The notes under the pieces: model-generated
Told to the model about the DNA's origin: nothing
Seen by the model: only the letters and a program-made list of their open reading frames with translations
Database searches by the model: none
Shown: one piece after another, positions 48,528 to 58,092 of the stretch
Position numbering within the stretch: the first letter of the stretch is position 1
Layout of the letters: every line of letters begins with the position of its first letter
NCBI RefSeq assembly: GCF_002814095.1
Contig: NZ_CP021913.1
Span: 3,010,001-3,074,000 of the forward strand
DNA: 64,000 bases
Direction: 5' to 3'
DNA from: Sagittula sp. P11
Lineage (GTDB): Bacteria > Pseudomonadota > Alphaproteobacteria > Rhodobacterales > Rhodobacteraceae
Program-made: the position numbers and the translations under genes

Positions 48528-50054
48528 ATGTATCCCATCCATTTCTTCGACCGCGCGGCGCGCCTCTGGCCGGATCATGTCGCAGTCGAATGCGGCGGTG
48601 AGGTCGTCACCTACAGCGACCTGCACGGCCGGGTGCAGGCCCTGGCGGCGGGGTTGCAGGCCATCGATCCGGAGTTCGGCTCGCGGGTCGGCATCTGCTG
48701 CTACAACACGGTCGAACACCTCGTGGCGTGGCTTGCGGTTCTGGCGGCGGGCAAGGTCTGGGTTCCGCTCCAGCCGATGAACGCGCAGGAGGAATTGCTG
48801 AGGTCGGTGGAGTTCACCCGGGCAAGCATCGTCATCGTGCAGCCGGAGACGGCGCAGAAGCTGTCCGGCGCGCAGGCGCGGTTCGTGATGGCCGACGCCC
48901 GTTCGGACAAGACCGACACGACGGCGGCGCTGTGCCGGACCCATGCCGGGCAGGCGCCGAAGGCGGGCAACCTGCCGCTGTCGGCGACGCAGGCCATCAA
49001 GTTCACCGGCGGGACCACCGGGCGCCCCAAGGGCGTCATGCAGCCCTACCGGGCTTGGAACACCAACATCGCCATCCAGATCGCCGCATGGTCGCTGGGC
49101 GAGGGGCAGCGCTACCTTGCCGCGGCGCCGATCACGCATGGCACCTCGACCTACATCCTGCCGACGCTGGCGACCGGCGGCACACTGGTGCTGCTGGACC
49201 GCCCGCGCCCGGAACAGACACTGCATTTCCTGCAGGCAGAACGGATCACCACGACCTTCGTGCCGCCTACCGTGCTCTACATGCTGATGGAGCAGCCGAA
49301 CGTGCGCGATGCTGACTATTCGCATCTGAAGAACCTGATCTATGGCGCGGGTCCGATGCGGCCCGAGGCCATCGGCCGTGCGCAGGAGATCTTTGGCCCG
49401 TGCCTCGCGTCGACCTACGGCCAGACCGAAGCGCCGCAGATCGCCACGATGATCTCGGCCCGGGAACTGGCCGATCCGGAGAAACGCACATCCGTCGGGC
49501 GCGAGACGCTGCTGTCGCGGGTCGAGATGATGGGCCCTGACGGGCAGATCCTGCCCACCGGCGAGACCGGGGAGATCGTCATTCGCGGCGACCTTCTGAT
49601 GACCGGCTACTGGGACCAGCCCGAGGCGACCGAGAAGGCGCTGAAGGACGGCTGGCTGCACACCGGCGACCTCGGGATGAAGGACGCGGACGGCTACGTC
49701 TACATCCGCGGCCGCGCCAAGGAGATGATCATCACCGGCGGGTTCAACGTCTATCCCGCCGACGTCGAGACGGTGATGGGCGAACACCCCGACATCGTCG
49801 ATTGCGCCGTCTTCGGCGTGCCCGACGACAAGTGGGGCGAGGCCGTGCATGCCGCGGTTCAGGTGCGCGACGGGGCACGGGTGTCCGGGAAGGAGATCAT
49901 CGCCTTCGTCCGGGAGCGGCTGGGGCCGGTGAAGACGCCGAAGTCGGTACGCTTCATGACGGATCTGCCGCGCAACGCCATCGGAAAACTACAGAAATCG
50001 CAACTCGCCGAACAACATCTCGCCGAGATGGCGGTTGCAGTGAAGGAGGGATGA
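48528..50054 (+). CDS. AMP-forming acyl-CoA synthetase
   Basis: The protein is 508 residues of the ANL superfamily: P-loop FTGGTTGRPKGV, TYGQTEAP (A5 region), the ATP-ribose motif GWLHTGDLG, the hinge RGRAKEMIITGGFNVYP and the C-terminal Lys in NAIGKLQK. It activates a carboxylic acid to its CoA thioester via the adenylate. Given the neighbouring citryl-CoA-lyase-like enzyme and tricarboxylate transporter, the substrate is likely a branched or hydroxylated di- or tricarboxylate; this is inference. Confidence 0.9.
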   Translation: MYPIHFFDRAARLWPDHVAVECGGEVVTYSDLHGRVQALAAGLQAIDPEFGSRVGICCYNTVEHLVAWLAVLAAGKVWVPLQPMNAQEELLRSVEFTRASIVIVQPETAQKLSGAQARFVMADARSDKTDTTAALCRTHAGQAPKAGNLPLSATQAIKFTGGTTGRPKGVMQPYRAWNTNIAIQIAAWSLGEGQRYLAAAPITHGTSTYILPTLATGGTLVLLDRPRPEQTLHFLQAERITTTFVPPTVLYMLMEQPNVRDADYSHLKNLIYGAGPMRPEAIGRAQEIFGPCLASTYGQTEAPQIATMISARELADPEKRTSVGRETLLSRVEMMGPDGQILPTGETGEIVIRGDLLMTGYWDQPEATEKALKDGWLHTGDLGMKDADGYVYIRGRAKEMIITGGFNVYPADVETVMGEHPDIVDCAVFGVPDDKWGEAVHAAVQVRDGARVSGKEIIAFVRERLGPVKTPKSVRFMTDLPRNAIGKLQKSQLAEQHLAEMAVAVKEG

Positions 50055-50821
50055 CCATGCCCACGCAGGCGCCGACCACGTCCTTGTGCCGTTACACGGA
50101 CACAGAGATCTTCTACCGCGACCGCAATCTCGTCGACGACCTGTTGTCGGGTCAGGCGGACTTCGTCTCGGTGATGATGAGCCACATCCTCGGGCGCGAG
50201 GTGACGCCCGCGCAGCAGCGGGTGATGCACGCCATCCTGATCGTGATGATGGAGCATGGCCTGACGCCGAGCGCCATCGCCACGCGGTCGATCTACATGT
50301 CGGCGCCGGAGAACCTGCAGGGGGCTGTGGCCGCGGGTCTTCTGGCCGTGGGCAGCCAGTTCGTCGGCACGATCGAGAACAATGCCCGCCTTCTGGCAGA
50401 GCTCGTGGACCTCGACACCGAGGCGCAGGCGGCCCGCGCGGCAGAGATCGTGCGCGAGCATCGTACCCGCAAGGCGCATCTGCCGGGCTTCGGCCACCAC
50501 CTGCACCGGCCCGACGATCCGCGCGCGCTGAAGCTGATCGAGATCGGCAAGGCCGAGAGTGCCTCGACCCGGTACATCGACGCGCTGCTGGCCCTGTCGG
50601 CGGCCGTCGATGCGGAGTTCGGGCGGCATATCACGATCAACGCGACGGGCGCCACGGCGGCCCTGCTGGGCGACATGGACATCCCCGTGGAGCTGATGCG
50701 CGGCTTTGCCGTCATCTCCCGCGCGGCGGGTCTGGTGGCGCATATCGCCGAAGAACAACAGAAACCGTCCGGCCGCTTCATCTGGGAGACGGTCGACAAG
50801 GCAATGCCGTTCGGAGACTGA
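50051..50821 (+). CDS. Citrate synthase-fold lyase (citryl-CoA lyase-like)
   Basis: The product is 256 residues, starting at the ATG that overlaps the CoA-ligase stop (ATGA). It shows the C-terminal citrate-synthase core: GFGHHLHRPDDPRA (His plus DPRA), and ITINATGATAALLGDMDIP then ISRAAGLVAHIAEE. The citrate-synthase NVD aspartate segment reads TIN, as in citryl-CoA lyase and ATP-citrate lyase C-domains. It therefore probably cleaves a citryl-CoA-like thioester in the retro-Claisen direction. It receives its substrate from the ligase encoded just before it. Confidence 0.82.
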   Translation: MTMPTQAPTTSLCRYTDTEIFYRDRNLVDDLLSGQADFVSVMMSHILGREVTPAQQRVMHAILIVMMEHGLTPSAIATRSIYMSAPENLQGAVAAGLLAVGSQFVGTIENNARLLAELVDLDTEAQAARAAEIVREHRTRKAHLPGFGHHLHRPDDPRALKLIEIGKAESASTRYIDALLALSAAVDAEFGRHITINATGATAALLGDMDIPVELMRGFAVISRAAGLVAHIAEEQQKPSGRFIWETVDKAMPFGD

Positions 50822-50825
50822 CACC

Positions 50826-51539
50826 ATGACGGATCATGCTATCGTGACAGGCGGGGCGCGCGGTATCGGCGCGGCGATTGCCGAAAGGCTCAAGGCGGAC
50901 GGCCTGTCGGTCGCGGTGGTCGACCGGATCGCGCCGCAGCATGGCCACGCCGACGCGTTCATCGAGCTGGACCTTTCGGACGTGGAGGCGACGCTCGACG
51001 CGCTGACCCGTTTCTGCGAAGGGCGGCGCGTGACCCGGCTGGTGAACAACGCGGGCATCGTGATGCCGGCCACTGTCGAGGAGACCGATCCGGCCTCCAT
51101 CGACCAGGTGTCCGCCGTCAACCTGCGCGCGCCGCTGGTCTGCCTGCAGGCGGTCCTGCCGTCGATGAAGGCGGCGGGGCTGGGCCGCGTGGTCAACATC
51201 TCGAGCCGGGTGGCCTTGGGCAAGGAATTGCGCACCGCCTATGCGGCGACCAAGGCCGGGCTGCACGGCATGACGAAGACATGGGCGCTGGAACTGGGCC
51301 GCCACGGCATCACCGTGAACGCGGTCGGGCCGGGTCCCATCGCCACCGAGCTGTTCAACAAGGTCAACCCGCCGGGCGATCCGCGCACCGAGAAGATCAT
51401 CGAAACCGTACCCGTCAAGCGCACCGGCACCCCGGAGGACGTGGCAGAGGCCGTCGGCTTCTTCTGCTCGGAGGGGGCGGGCTTCGTGACGGGGCAGGTC
51501 CTGTACGTCTGCGGCGGCATGACCATCGGTTCGGCATGA
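50826..51539 (+). CDS. Short-chain dehydrogenase/reductase (SDR)
   Basis: The product is 237 residues. The cofactor loop VTGGARGIGAAIA (7-19), NNAG, and the catalytic Ser (VNISSR) plus Tyr-x-x-x-Lys (YAATK) are all intact, and the C-terminus is typical of classical SDRs. It oxidises or reduces a hydroxy/keto intermediate. It lies four bases after the lyase gene and shares its transcript. Confidence 0.9.
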   Translation: MTDHAIVTGGARGIGAAIAERLKADGLSVAVVDRIAPQHGHADAFIELDLSDVEATLDALTRFCEGRRVTRLVNNAGIVMPATVEETDPASIDQVSAVNLRAPLVCLQAVLPSMKAAGLGRVVNISSRVALGKELRTAYAATKAGLHGMTKTWALELGRHGITVNAVGPGPIATELFNKVNPPGDPRTEKIIETVPVKRTGTPEDVAEAVGFFCSEGAGFVTGQVLYVCGGMTIGSA

Positions 51540-51592
51540 CTGCCATCGGCAGCAGGCCGGAAGACAAGACTGATTCAATCTGGAGGAGGAGA

Positions 51593-52582
51593 ATGAAAAT
51601 GAACATCAACAGAAGGCACACGCTTGCCGCGCTCGGCGCGGTTTCGATGCTGGCCCTGGGCACGGTTGCCCAGGCGCAGGAATATCCGACCAAGCGCATC
51701 ACGATCATCGTGCCCTACAGCGCGGGCGGGTCCACCGACATTCTGGCGCGCCAGGTGGCGGACGGTCTGACCAAGGTGCTGGACGAGACCGTGACGGTCG
51801 AAAACCGTCCCGGTGCCGGCGCGACGCTGGGCACGACCATGGCGGCCAAGGCGCGAGCCGACGGCTACACGCTGTTCATGGGGCAGGTGTCGTCGCACGG
51901 CATCGCTCCGGCGGTCTACAAGAACCTGCAGTACGATGCGGTCGCGGACTTCGCGCCGATCAAGCTGCTCATCACCATCCCGAACGTCATGGTGGTGAAC
52001 AAGGAAAGCCCCTACCAGACAGCGGCAGAGTTCCTCGACGCGGCCAAGGCCGAAGGCAAGACCTTCGGGTCTTCGGGCGTCGGCAGCTCGATCCACCTGT
52101 CGGGCGAGATGTTCAAGTCGCGCACCGGGGCGAACATGACGCACGTGCCGTTCCGCGGCAGCGGCGAGGCGGTGCCCGCGCTTCTGGCGGGCGACGTCGA
52201 CGTGATGTTCGACAACCTGCCGTCGGCCATGCCGCAGATCCAGTCCGGCGCCCTGCGCGCGCTGGCGGTGACGACGCCCTCGCGGTCCGACAAGCTGCAG
52301 GACGTGCCGACGCTGGACGAACTCGACATCCCGGAACTGGACGGTTTCGCGGCGCGCTCGTGGTTCGGTCTGCTGGCGCCTGCCGGCACCGACCCGGAGA
52401 TCGTGGCAACGCTGTCCACGGCGCTGGACGAGGTCATTGCCAGCGAGTCCTTCGTCACATTCGCCGACACGCGCGGCGCGCAGATCGAAGGCGGAAGCCC
52501 GGAGGAGTTCGCCAAGTTCATCGAGGACGAGCTGTCGAGCTGGAAGACGGTCGTCGATGAGGCGGGCGTGACCGTCGAGTGA
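51593..52582 (+). CDS. tctC: Tripartite tricarboxylate transporter substrate-binding protein (TctC)
   Basis: The product is 329 residues from ATG 51593 with TGGAGGAGGA just upstream. A signal peptide (to about residue 29, VAQAQ) is followed by the Bug/TctC fold: YPTKRITIIVPYSAGGSTD, ENRPGAGATLG and VPFRGSGEAVPALLAGDVDV. It binds a carboxylate in the periplasm for the TctAB membrane part downstream. A second in-frame ATG (51599) is possible. Confidence 0.9.
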   Translation: MKMNINRRHTLAALGAVSMLALGTVAQAQEYPTKRITIIVPYSAGGSTDILARQVADGLTKVLDETVTVENRPGAGATLGTTMAAKARADGYTLFMGQVSSHGIAPAVYKNLQYDAVADFAPIKLLITIPNVMVVNKESPYQTAAEFLDAAKAEGKTFGSSGVGSSIHLSGEMFKSRTGANMTHVPFRGSGEAVPALLAGDVDVMFDNLPSAMPQIQSGALRALAVTTPSRSDKLQDVPTLDELDIPELDGFAARSWFGLLAPAGTDPEIVATLSTALDEVIASESFVTFADTRGAQIEGGSPEEFAKFIEDELSSWKTVVDEAGVTVE

Positions 52583-52593
52583 CATGCCATGCT

Positions 52594-52623
52594 GCAAAGG
52601 CGGCCCGGTCGGGTCGCCTTTGC
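52594..52623 (+). promoter_or_regulatory. Intercistronic hairpin between tctC and tctB
   Basis: GCAAAGGCG (52594-52602) pairs with CGCCTTTGC (52615-52623); the loop itself contains CCCG/CGGG. It sits in the 76-base tctC-tctB gap with no T tract, a position where stems commonly protect the abundant binding-protein mRNA. Confidence 0.6.
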
Positions 52624-52658
52624 GGACCTGATACGTCGGCCATAGGGAGGGGCGGACA

Positions 52659-53180
52659 ATGAGCGACACGTCGCAGGGACCGGACGCCCGGAAAGGGCGC
52701 CGCCGGGAGATCATCTTTGCATCGCTGACACTGATCGCGGCCATCCTGTTCGCGGCGATCGTCATACCGGCAGGTGTGACGACGCCCGCGTCGGTCAAGC
52801 ATCTGCCGCTGTCACCGGCATTCCTGCCGTATGTGCTGACCGCGGGGGTCGCGCTGTTCGCGCTGGTCCACCTGCTCGAGGCGGTGTTCGCCGCGCATAT
52901 TCCCGACGAGGACGCGGCCGCCCCGAACGTGCACGCGCAGTGGAAGCCGCGCCTGCTGGCCCTGTGTGTGCTGCTGCTGATCTACCTGCTTGTGCCGGAG
53001 ACGCTGGGGATGCTGCTGACCTCCATCGTCGTGACCATCGTGCTGATCGCGATGGGCGGGGAGCGCAGGCCCCTGATCCTGCTGGGTGTGGGCATAACCG
53101 TGCCCCTGCTGATCTACCTTTTCTTCGTGCATGTGGCGCAGGTGCCCATGCCCGCCGGCATCTTCGAAGACTGGATGTGA
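52659..53180 (+). CDS. tctB: TctB-family membrane subunit
   Basis: The product is 173 residues with four predicted transmembrane helices (about 22-42, 56-74, 96-126 and 133-153), which is the small subunit of the tripartite tricarboxylate transporter. GGAGGGGCGGACA precedes the ATG. It ends three bases before tctA. Confidence 0.88.
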   Translation: MSDTSQGPDARKGRRREIIFASLTLIAAILFAAIVIPAGVTTPASVKHLPLSPAFLPYVLTAGVALFALVHLLEAVFAAHIPDEDAAAPNVHAQWKPRLLALCVLLLIYLLVPETLGMLLTSIVVTIVLIAMGGERRPLILLGVGITVPLLIYLFFVHVAQVPMPAGIFEDWM

Positions 53181-53183
53181 CCC

Positions 53184-54689
53184 ATGCTTGAGAACATCGC
53201 AACCGGGTTCCAGCTTTTCCTGACCTTCCAGAACCTTCTGGCCATCACCATCGGCGTCTGCCTCGGCGTGACGGTTGGGGCCATTCCCGGCCTGACCGCG
53301 ACGATGGCCGTGGCGCTGGCGCTGCCCTTCACCTTCAACCTCGACCCGGTGACGGGCATCCTGTTGCTTGTGGGGGTCTACAAGGGCGGGGTCTTCGGCG
53401 GGTCGATCACCGCGATCCTGATCCGCGCGCCCGGCACACCCGCCGCCGCCTGCACGCTGCTCGACGGCTACCCGCTGGCGCAGAAGGGGCAGGCGGGCAA
53501 GGCGATGAACATGGCGCTCTACGCGTCCTGCATCGCGGATTTCCTGTCGAACCTGTCGCTGATCTTCTTCGCGAGCCTGATTGCCGGGCTGGCGCTGGCC
53601 TTCGGCCCGCCGGAGTACTTCTGGCTGATCTGCTTCTCGCTGACGGTGGTGATCTCGATCTCCGGATCGTCGCTGACCAAGGGCCTGATCTCCGGCCTTC
53701 TGGGGCTGCTGACCTCGACCATCGGGCTCGACCTCGTCTACGGCACGCAGCGGTTCACCTTCGACAATTTCAACCTGATGGCAGGGGTCAGCTATATCCC
53801 GCTGCTGATCGGCCTCTTCGCGCTGCCCGAAGTCATCGACTTCTACATGCGCAAGATCGCCCCGCATACCATCAAGGCCGCCGACCGCAGCCGCGTCACG
53901 ATGGAGGAGTTCAAGGGCAGCCTGCTGACGATCATCCGCGGCAGCTTCATCGGTGTCATCATCGGCACCATCCCCGGTGCCGGGGCGACGGCGGCGGCCT
54001 TCCTGTCCTACGGCGAGGCGCGGCGCACGTCGAAATCGCCCGAGACCTTCGGCAAGGGCAACATCGAGGGCGTGGCCGCCTCAGAATCCGGGAACAACGG
54101 CGTGGCCGGGGCGACGCTGATCCCGCTGCTGGCGCTCGGCATCCCGGGCGACGTGGTGACGGCGGTGATCCTCGGCGCCTTCATGCTGCAGGGGCTGACG
54201 CCTGGGCCGCTGATGTTCCAGGACAACATCACCATCATCTACGCCATCTTCATCGGCATCATGCTGAGCTCCATCGTGCTGTTCGGTTCCGGCAAGCTGG
54301 CGATCCGCTACTTTGCCAAGATCGCCGACATCCCGCGCCACATCCTCCTGCCGGTGGTCCTGCTGTTCTGCGTCTTCGGCAGCTACGCCGTGCAAAGCCA
54401 GATGTTCGACGTGGGCGTGATGCTGGCCTTTGGCGTGCTGGGCTACATCATGATGAAGATCAACATGGCAGCGGCGCCGTTCCTGATGGGCTTCATCCTC
54501 GGGCCGCTGTTCGAGGACAACTTGCGGCGGTCGTTCCTGATTTCCGAGGACATCGGCATCTTCTTCCGCAGCCCGATCTGCTGGATTTTCATCGCGATAA
54601 CCGCATTCTCGCTGTTCGTGGGCGTGCGCCGGGAACTGCGCATGACACGCGCCAAACGCAGCGCCCTCCGCTCGGCGGAGGCGAAATGA
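53184..54689 (+). CDS. tctA: TctA-family large permease
   Basis: The product is 501 residues with about eleven or twelve membrane helices and the TctA motif GAIPGLTATMAVALALP near the N-terminus, with a second copy GTIPGAGATAAAFLSYGEA in the second half. It is the transport pore of the TTT system, moving a carboxylate with a cation gradient. Confidence 0.92.
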   Translation: MLENIATGFQLFLTFQNLLAITIGVCLGVTVGAIPGLTATMAVALALPFTFNLDPVTGILLLVGVYKGGVFGGSITAILIRAPGTPAAACTLLDGYPLAQKGQAGKAMNMALYASCIADFLSNLSLIFFASLIAGLALAFGPPEYFWLICFSLTVVISISGSSLTKGLISGLLGLLTSTIGLDLVYGTQRFTFDNFNLMAGVSYIPLLIGLFALPEVIDFYMRKIAPHTIKAADRSRVTMEEFKGSLLTIIRGSFIGVIIGTIPGAGATAAAFLSYGEARRTSKSPETFGKGNIEGVAASESGNNGVAGATLIPLLALGIPGDVVTAVILGAFMLQGLTPGPLMFQDNITIIYAIFIGIMLSSIVLFGSGKLAIRYFAKIADIPRHILLPVVLLFCVFGSYAVQSQMFDVGVMLAFGVLGYIMMKINMAAAPFLMGFILGPLFEDNLRRSFLISEDIGIFFRSPICWIFIAITAFSLFVGVRRELRMTRAKRSALRSAEAK

Positions 54690-54703
54690 CAGGGAGCTCC
54701 TCC

Positions 54704-55513
54704 ATGCAACTGAAGGATCGCGTGGCCATCGTCATCGGCGCCGGTGCAATTGCCGAAGGGATCGGGATCGGCCGGGCCATCAGCATGGGGCTCGCGCGCG
54801 AGGGGGCCTTTGTCGTCTGCGCCGACGCCAACGAGGACGCGGCGGCGCAGACGGTCGACCTGATCCGCGAAGAGGGGTTCAACGCCGAGGCGGCGGTCGT
54901 CGACGTTCTGGACGACGCCAGCATCGACCGTCTGGTGCAGGGCGTGGCCGACCGGCATGGCCGCATCGACATCCTCCACTGCAACGTGGGTCTGGGCAAA
55001 AGCGGGCCGTCCGGCCAGACCACGCCCGACGACTGGCGACGGATCAGCGATGCCAACCTGACCTCTCTGCACGTCTCGGCGCAGGCGGTTCTGCCGCACA
55101 TGCGCGCGCAGGGCAGGGGGGTCATCACCGTGACCTCCTCCATCGCCTCAATCCGCAACGTGGGATATCCGCATCTGGCCTACTCCGCGACGAAGGCGGG
55201 CGCGAACCAGTTCGCGCGGGCGCTGGCGGTGGAACTGGCCCCCGAGAACATCCGCGTCAACGCGATCATCGCGGGGTTGATCGACACGCCGCGCATCGGC
55301 GTCACGCTGGCCAACAGCTATGGCGACAAGTCCGGGCAGGAGATGCGCGCGGCCCGCGCCCGGCAATGCCCGATGGGGCGGATGGGTTCGGCCTGGGACA
55401 TCGCGGAGGCGGCGGTCTTCCTCGCCTCCGACAAGGCGGGTTACATCACCGGCACCGAGCTGATCGTCGACGGCGGGCTCTCCGCCAGCGTCCGGCAGGT
55501 GGTGGACGGCTGA
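54704..55513 (+). CDS. Short-chain dehydrogenase/reductase (SDR), second in the operon
   Basis: The product is 269 residues from ATG 54704, which has GGGAG about eight bases upstream; an ATG at 54686 overlapping the tctA stop is the alternative. The cofactor motif reads GAGAIAEGIGIG, with an alanine and extra residues compared with TGxxxGxG. NVG replaces NNAG, while the catalytic Ser (TSSIAS) and YSATKAG remain. It is probably an NAD(P)-dependent oxidoreductase of an intermediate of the imported acid. Confidence 0.85.
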   Translation: MQLKDRVAIVIGAGAIAEGIGIGRAISMGLAREGAFVVCADANEDAAAQTVDLIREEGFNAEAAVVDVLDDASIDRLVQGVADRHGRIDILHCNVGLGKSGPSGQTTPDDWRRISDANLTSLHVSAQAVLPHMRAQGRGVITVTSSIASIRNVGYPHLAYSATKAGANQFARALAVELAPENIRVNAIIAGLIDTPRIGVTLANSYGDKSGQEMRAARARQCPMGRMGSAWDIAEAAVFLASDKAGYITGTELIVDGGLSASVRQVVDG

Positions 55514-55529
55514 TGCGCACGCGGCAGAG

Positions 55530-56879
55530 ATGACGGCGAGGGACGGGCTGAACCTCGTCGTGGCGCTGGGACTGCTGGTGGCGGCGACGGCGCAGATCGC
55601 TCTGCCCCTGCCGCTGCCCGGAGTGCCGGTCGCCCTGCTGCTGGGCGTCTTCGTCTTCGTGAACCGGCGGGAGGTGACACGCTCTGCCGCCGTGATCGGC
55701 GCAATCGTCGGCGTGCTGTTCGTCTGGTCGCTGGTGACGGGGATCCTGGGGCCGTCCGGGGCGATGGCGCGGGTCACCTTCCTGTCGGTGCTGCTCATGT
55801 CGCTGAACATGCTCAGCCGCGCGGCGTCACGCTCCCCCGATGTGCGCGACGCGGCCGAGGTCGTGGCCAGCCGCCCGCGCGGGGCGCGCTACCTCTTCGT
55901 CACCGTAGGCACCCACGTCTTTTCCATCTTCCTCAATTTCGGGGCGGTCAGCGTCATTGCCGCGCTTCTGGCGCAAAGCCGAGAGACCCTCGTGCGGCAG
56001 AACGCGCTGAGGGACCTGACCCTGTCGATGATCCGCGGGTTCGGGGCGATGCCAATGTGGTCGCCCCTGGCGCTATCGACCATCATCACCCTCTCGATCC
56101 TGCCGGAGGTGGGCTATTTCGAGGTGCTGCCCTTCGGCCTCGCCGCCGCCGGGTTCTACATGACCGCAGGCTACCTCATGTCGCGCAGGGGCGCCGCGCC
56201 GCAGCCGCCGTCCGCGACGCGCGCCATGCCCGGACGCGCGGATCGCCGCGTGCTGGGCCAGGTGGTCCTGCGGGTCGGCCTGCTGGTCTGCGGCGCCATC
56301 GCGCTGCAGCAGGTCACCGCCCTGACCCTGCCCGAAGCGGTGCTGTTCGCCGTGCTGGCCTTTGCGCTGGGGTGGTGGGCAATGCAGTCCGGCGATCCCC
56401 GCCGTCCCGGTATCGCGCAGGAGGCCGCGGCCTCTGCCGCCACAACGGTCAACGAGATCGTCATCGTGGGCGGCGCGGGCTTCATCGGGGCGGTGATATC
56501 CGAGGCGATCTCCCGCCAGACAGGGGGCCTGCCGGTGCCGCCCGATGCGGTTTTCCCGCTGGCCGTGGGGCTGATTCCCTTCGTGATGGTCGGGGCGGGC
56601 CTTATTGCGGTCAATCCCATCGTGTCGACCAGCATCCTTCTGGGTGTGCTGCATCCGCTCGTGCCCGAAAGCATCCTGATCTGGATGGCCGTCGCGGCCA
56701 AGACGGGCTGGGGGATCACCGCCGCCGCCTCGCCCTTCACCGCGAACGTGCTGATCGCGGGCCGGGTGATGGGCCTGCCGGGCGGCGAACTGGTGCGGTC
56801 CGACAACCTCCGGCTGACGCTGCTGATGCTGGGGGTCACCAGCCTGTTCTGCGCCGCTGCAACTTATCTGTCCCTATGA
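55530..56879 (+). CDS. Polytopic membrane permease of unrecognised family
   Basis: The product is 449 residues with ten to twelve predicted membrane helices, and motifs such as [20 protein letters not shown] and [20 protein letters not shown] that suggest an inverted-repeat carrier. I cannot place it in a named transporter family. It lies between the second SDR and the quinone oxidoreductase in a TTT-containing operon, so it may be a second uptake or an export route for the same substrate or product. Confidence 0.75.
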   Translation: MTARDGLNLVVALGLLVAATAQIALPLPLPGVPVALLLGVFVFVNRREVTRSAAVIGAIVGVLFVWSLVTGILGPSGAMARVTFLSVLLMSLNMLSRAASRSPDVRDAAEVVASRPRGARYLFVTVGTHVFSIFLNFGAVSVIAALLAQSRETLVRQNALRDLTLSMIRGFGAMPMWSPLALSTIITLSILPEVGYFEVLPFGLAAAGFYMTAGYLMSRRGAAPQPPSATRAMPGRADRRVLGQVVLRVGLLVCGAIALQQVTALTLPEAVLFAVLAFALGWWAMQSGDPRRPGIAQEAAASAATTVNEIVIVGGAGFIGAVISEAISRQTGGLPVPPDAVFPLAVGLIPFVMVGAGLIAVNPIVSTSILLGVLHPLVPESILIWMAVAAKTGWGITAAASPFTANVLIAGRVMGLPGGELVRSDNLRLTLLMLGVTSLFCAAATYLSL

Positions 56880-56890
56880 AGGTGAACACC

Positions 56891-57880
56891 ATGCCAACCA
56901 CAATGAACGCCGTTTTCGCCCGTGAACCGGGTGGCCCCGAAGTGCTGGAACTGCGCGAAACGCCGATGCCCGAGCCGCGCGGCGGCGAAGTGCTGATCCG
57001 GGTCGAGGCCGCCGGTGTGAACCGCCCCGACCTGCGCCAGCGCCTGGGCGGCTATCCCCCGCCACCGGGCGTGAGCGAGGCGCTGGGGTTGGAGGTCGCA
57101 GGCGAGGTCGTGGAGGTTGGCGCTGGCGTGGAAGGCTACCGGCCCGGTGACAAGGTCTGCGCGCTGGTCGCTGGCGGCGGATACGCGGAATATTGTGTCG
57201 CCCCGGTGGAGCAGGTCCTGCCTTGGCCGAAGGGCCTTTCGGCGGTCGAGGCCGCCGCGCTGCCGGAGACGTATTTTACCGTGTGGACCAACCTGTTCCG
57301 GATCGGCGGTCTCCGGGAGGGGCAGACGGTCCTGATCCACGGCGGCGCCAGCGGGATCGGGACGACCGCCATCCAGCTTGCGCGCGCCTTTGGGGCGCGT
57401 GTCTTTGTCACCGCCGGGACGGAGGAGAAATGCGCCGCCTGCCGCGAGCTGGGCGCAGAGGCCGCGATCAACTACCGCACCTCGAAGTTCGACGAGGAGA
57501 TCGCGCGCCTGACGGAGGGGCGTGGCGTCGACGTGATCCTCGACATGATCTGCGCCGATTACCTCGCGCGCAACCTTGCCTCCCTCGCCATCGGCGGGCG
57601 GCTGGTCGTCATCGCGTTCCTCGGCGGCGGCAAGGCGGAGGTCGACGTCGAGGGCATGGTCCGCAAGCGGCAGACCCTGTGTGGCAGCACGCTGCGCCCG
57701 CAAACCCCTGCCGAGAAGGGCCTGATCGCCGCCGACCTCGCGCAGCACGTCTGGCCGCTGCTGGAAAGCGGCGCGGTGAAGCCGGTCATCCACCGGGTGT
57801 TCCCGCTTTCGGACGCCCCGGGCGCGCATCGCGAACTGGAGGCCGGGCAGCACTTCGGCAAGGTCGTCATGACGGTCTGA
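56891..57880 (+). CDS. NAD(P)H:quinone oxidoreductase, zinc-independent MDR (PIG3-like)
   Basis: The product is 329 residues from ATG 56891 (AAGGTG upstream; ATG 56876 overlaps the permease stop). The fold has the GroES-like N-domain with [20 protein letters not shown], the NADP motif [20 protein letters not shown] and a C-terminal [16 protein letters not shown]. No zinc Cys cluster is present, as in the quinone reductase/PIG3 branch. It ends the operon. Confidence 0.87.
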   Translation: MPTTMNAVFAREPGGPEVLELRETPMPEPRGGEVLIRVEAAGVNRPDLRQRLGGYPPPPGVSEALGLEVAGEVVEVGAGVEGYRPGDKVCALVAGGGYAEYCVAPVEQVLPWPKGLSAVEAAALPETYFTVWTNLFRIGGLREGQTVLIHGGASGIGTTAIQLARAFGARVFVTAGTEEKCAACRELGAEAAINYRTSKFDEEIARLTEGRGVDVILDMICADYLARNLASLAIGGRLVVIAFLGGGKAEVDVEGMVRKRQTLCGSTLRPQTPAEKGLIAADLAQHVWPLLESGAVKPVIHRVFPLSDAPGAHRELEAGQHFGKVVMTV

Positions 57881-58051
57881 TCGGCTGGACGCGGCGGCCG
57901 TCTGGTTGCCGCGTTCCGGGTGCCAAGATGGGTCTGTAGTGGAGCCCGGAGGCGGGACCGTTGCGCCCGTGTCTTCGGCACCTCGCGGCCGTCCGGGCGG
58001 ATTTCGTGAAAAGCCGGTCCTGCCCGCTTGATTTCCCGAAACGCGACAGTG

Positions 58052-58069
58052 AAAATGGAATGCCATTTT
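58052..58069. promoter_or_regulatory. Operator copy 1: AAAATGG-N4-CCATTTT
   Basis: AAAATGGAATGCCATTTT is a near-perfect palindrome 24 bases upstream of the GntR ATG used here. The core AAATGGnATnCCATTT recurs at 60066 and 60209, before the two other transcription units of this locus. Confidence 0.75.
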
Positions 58070-58092
58070 TTGTCAGTGTATCGGATCGTCTG

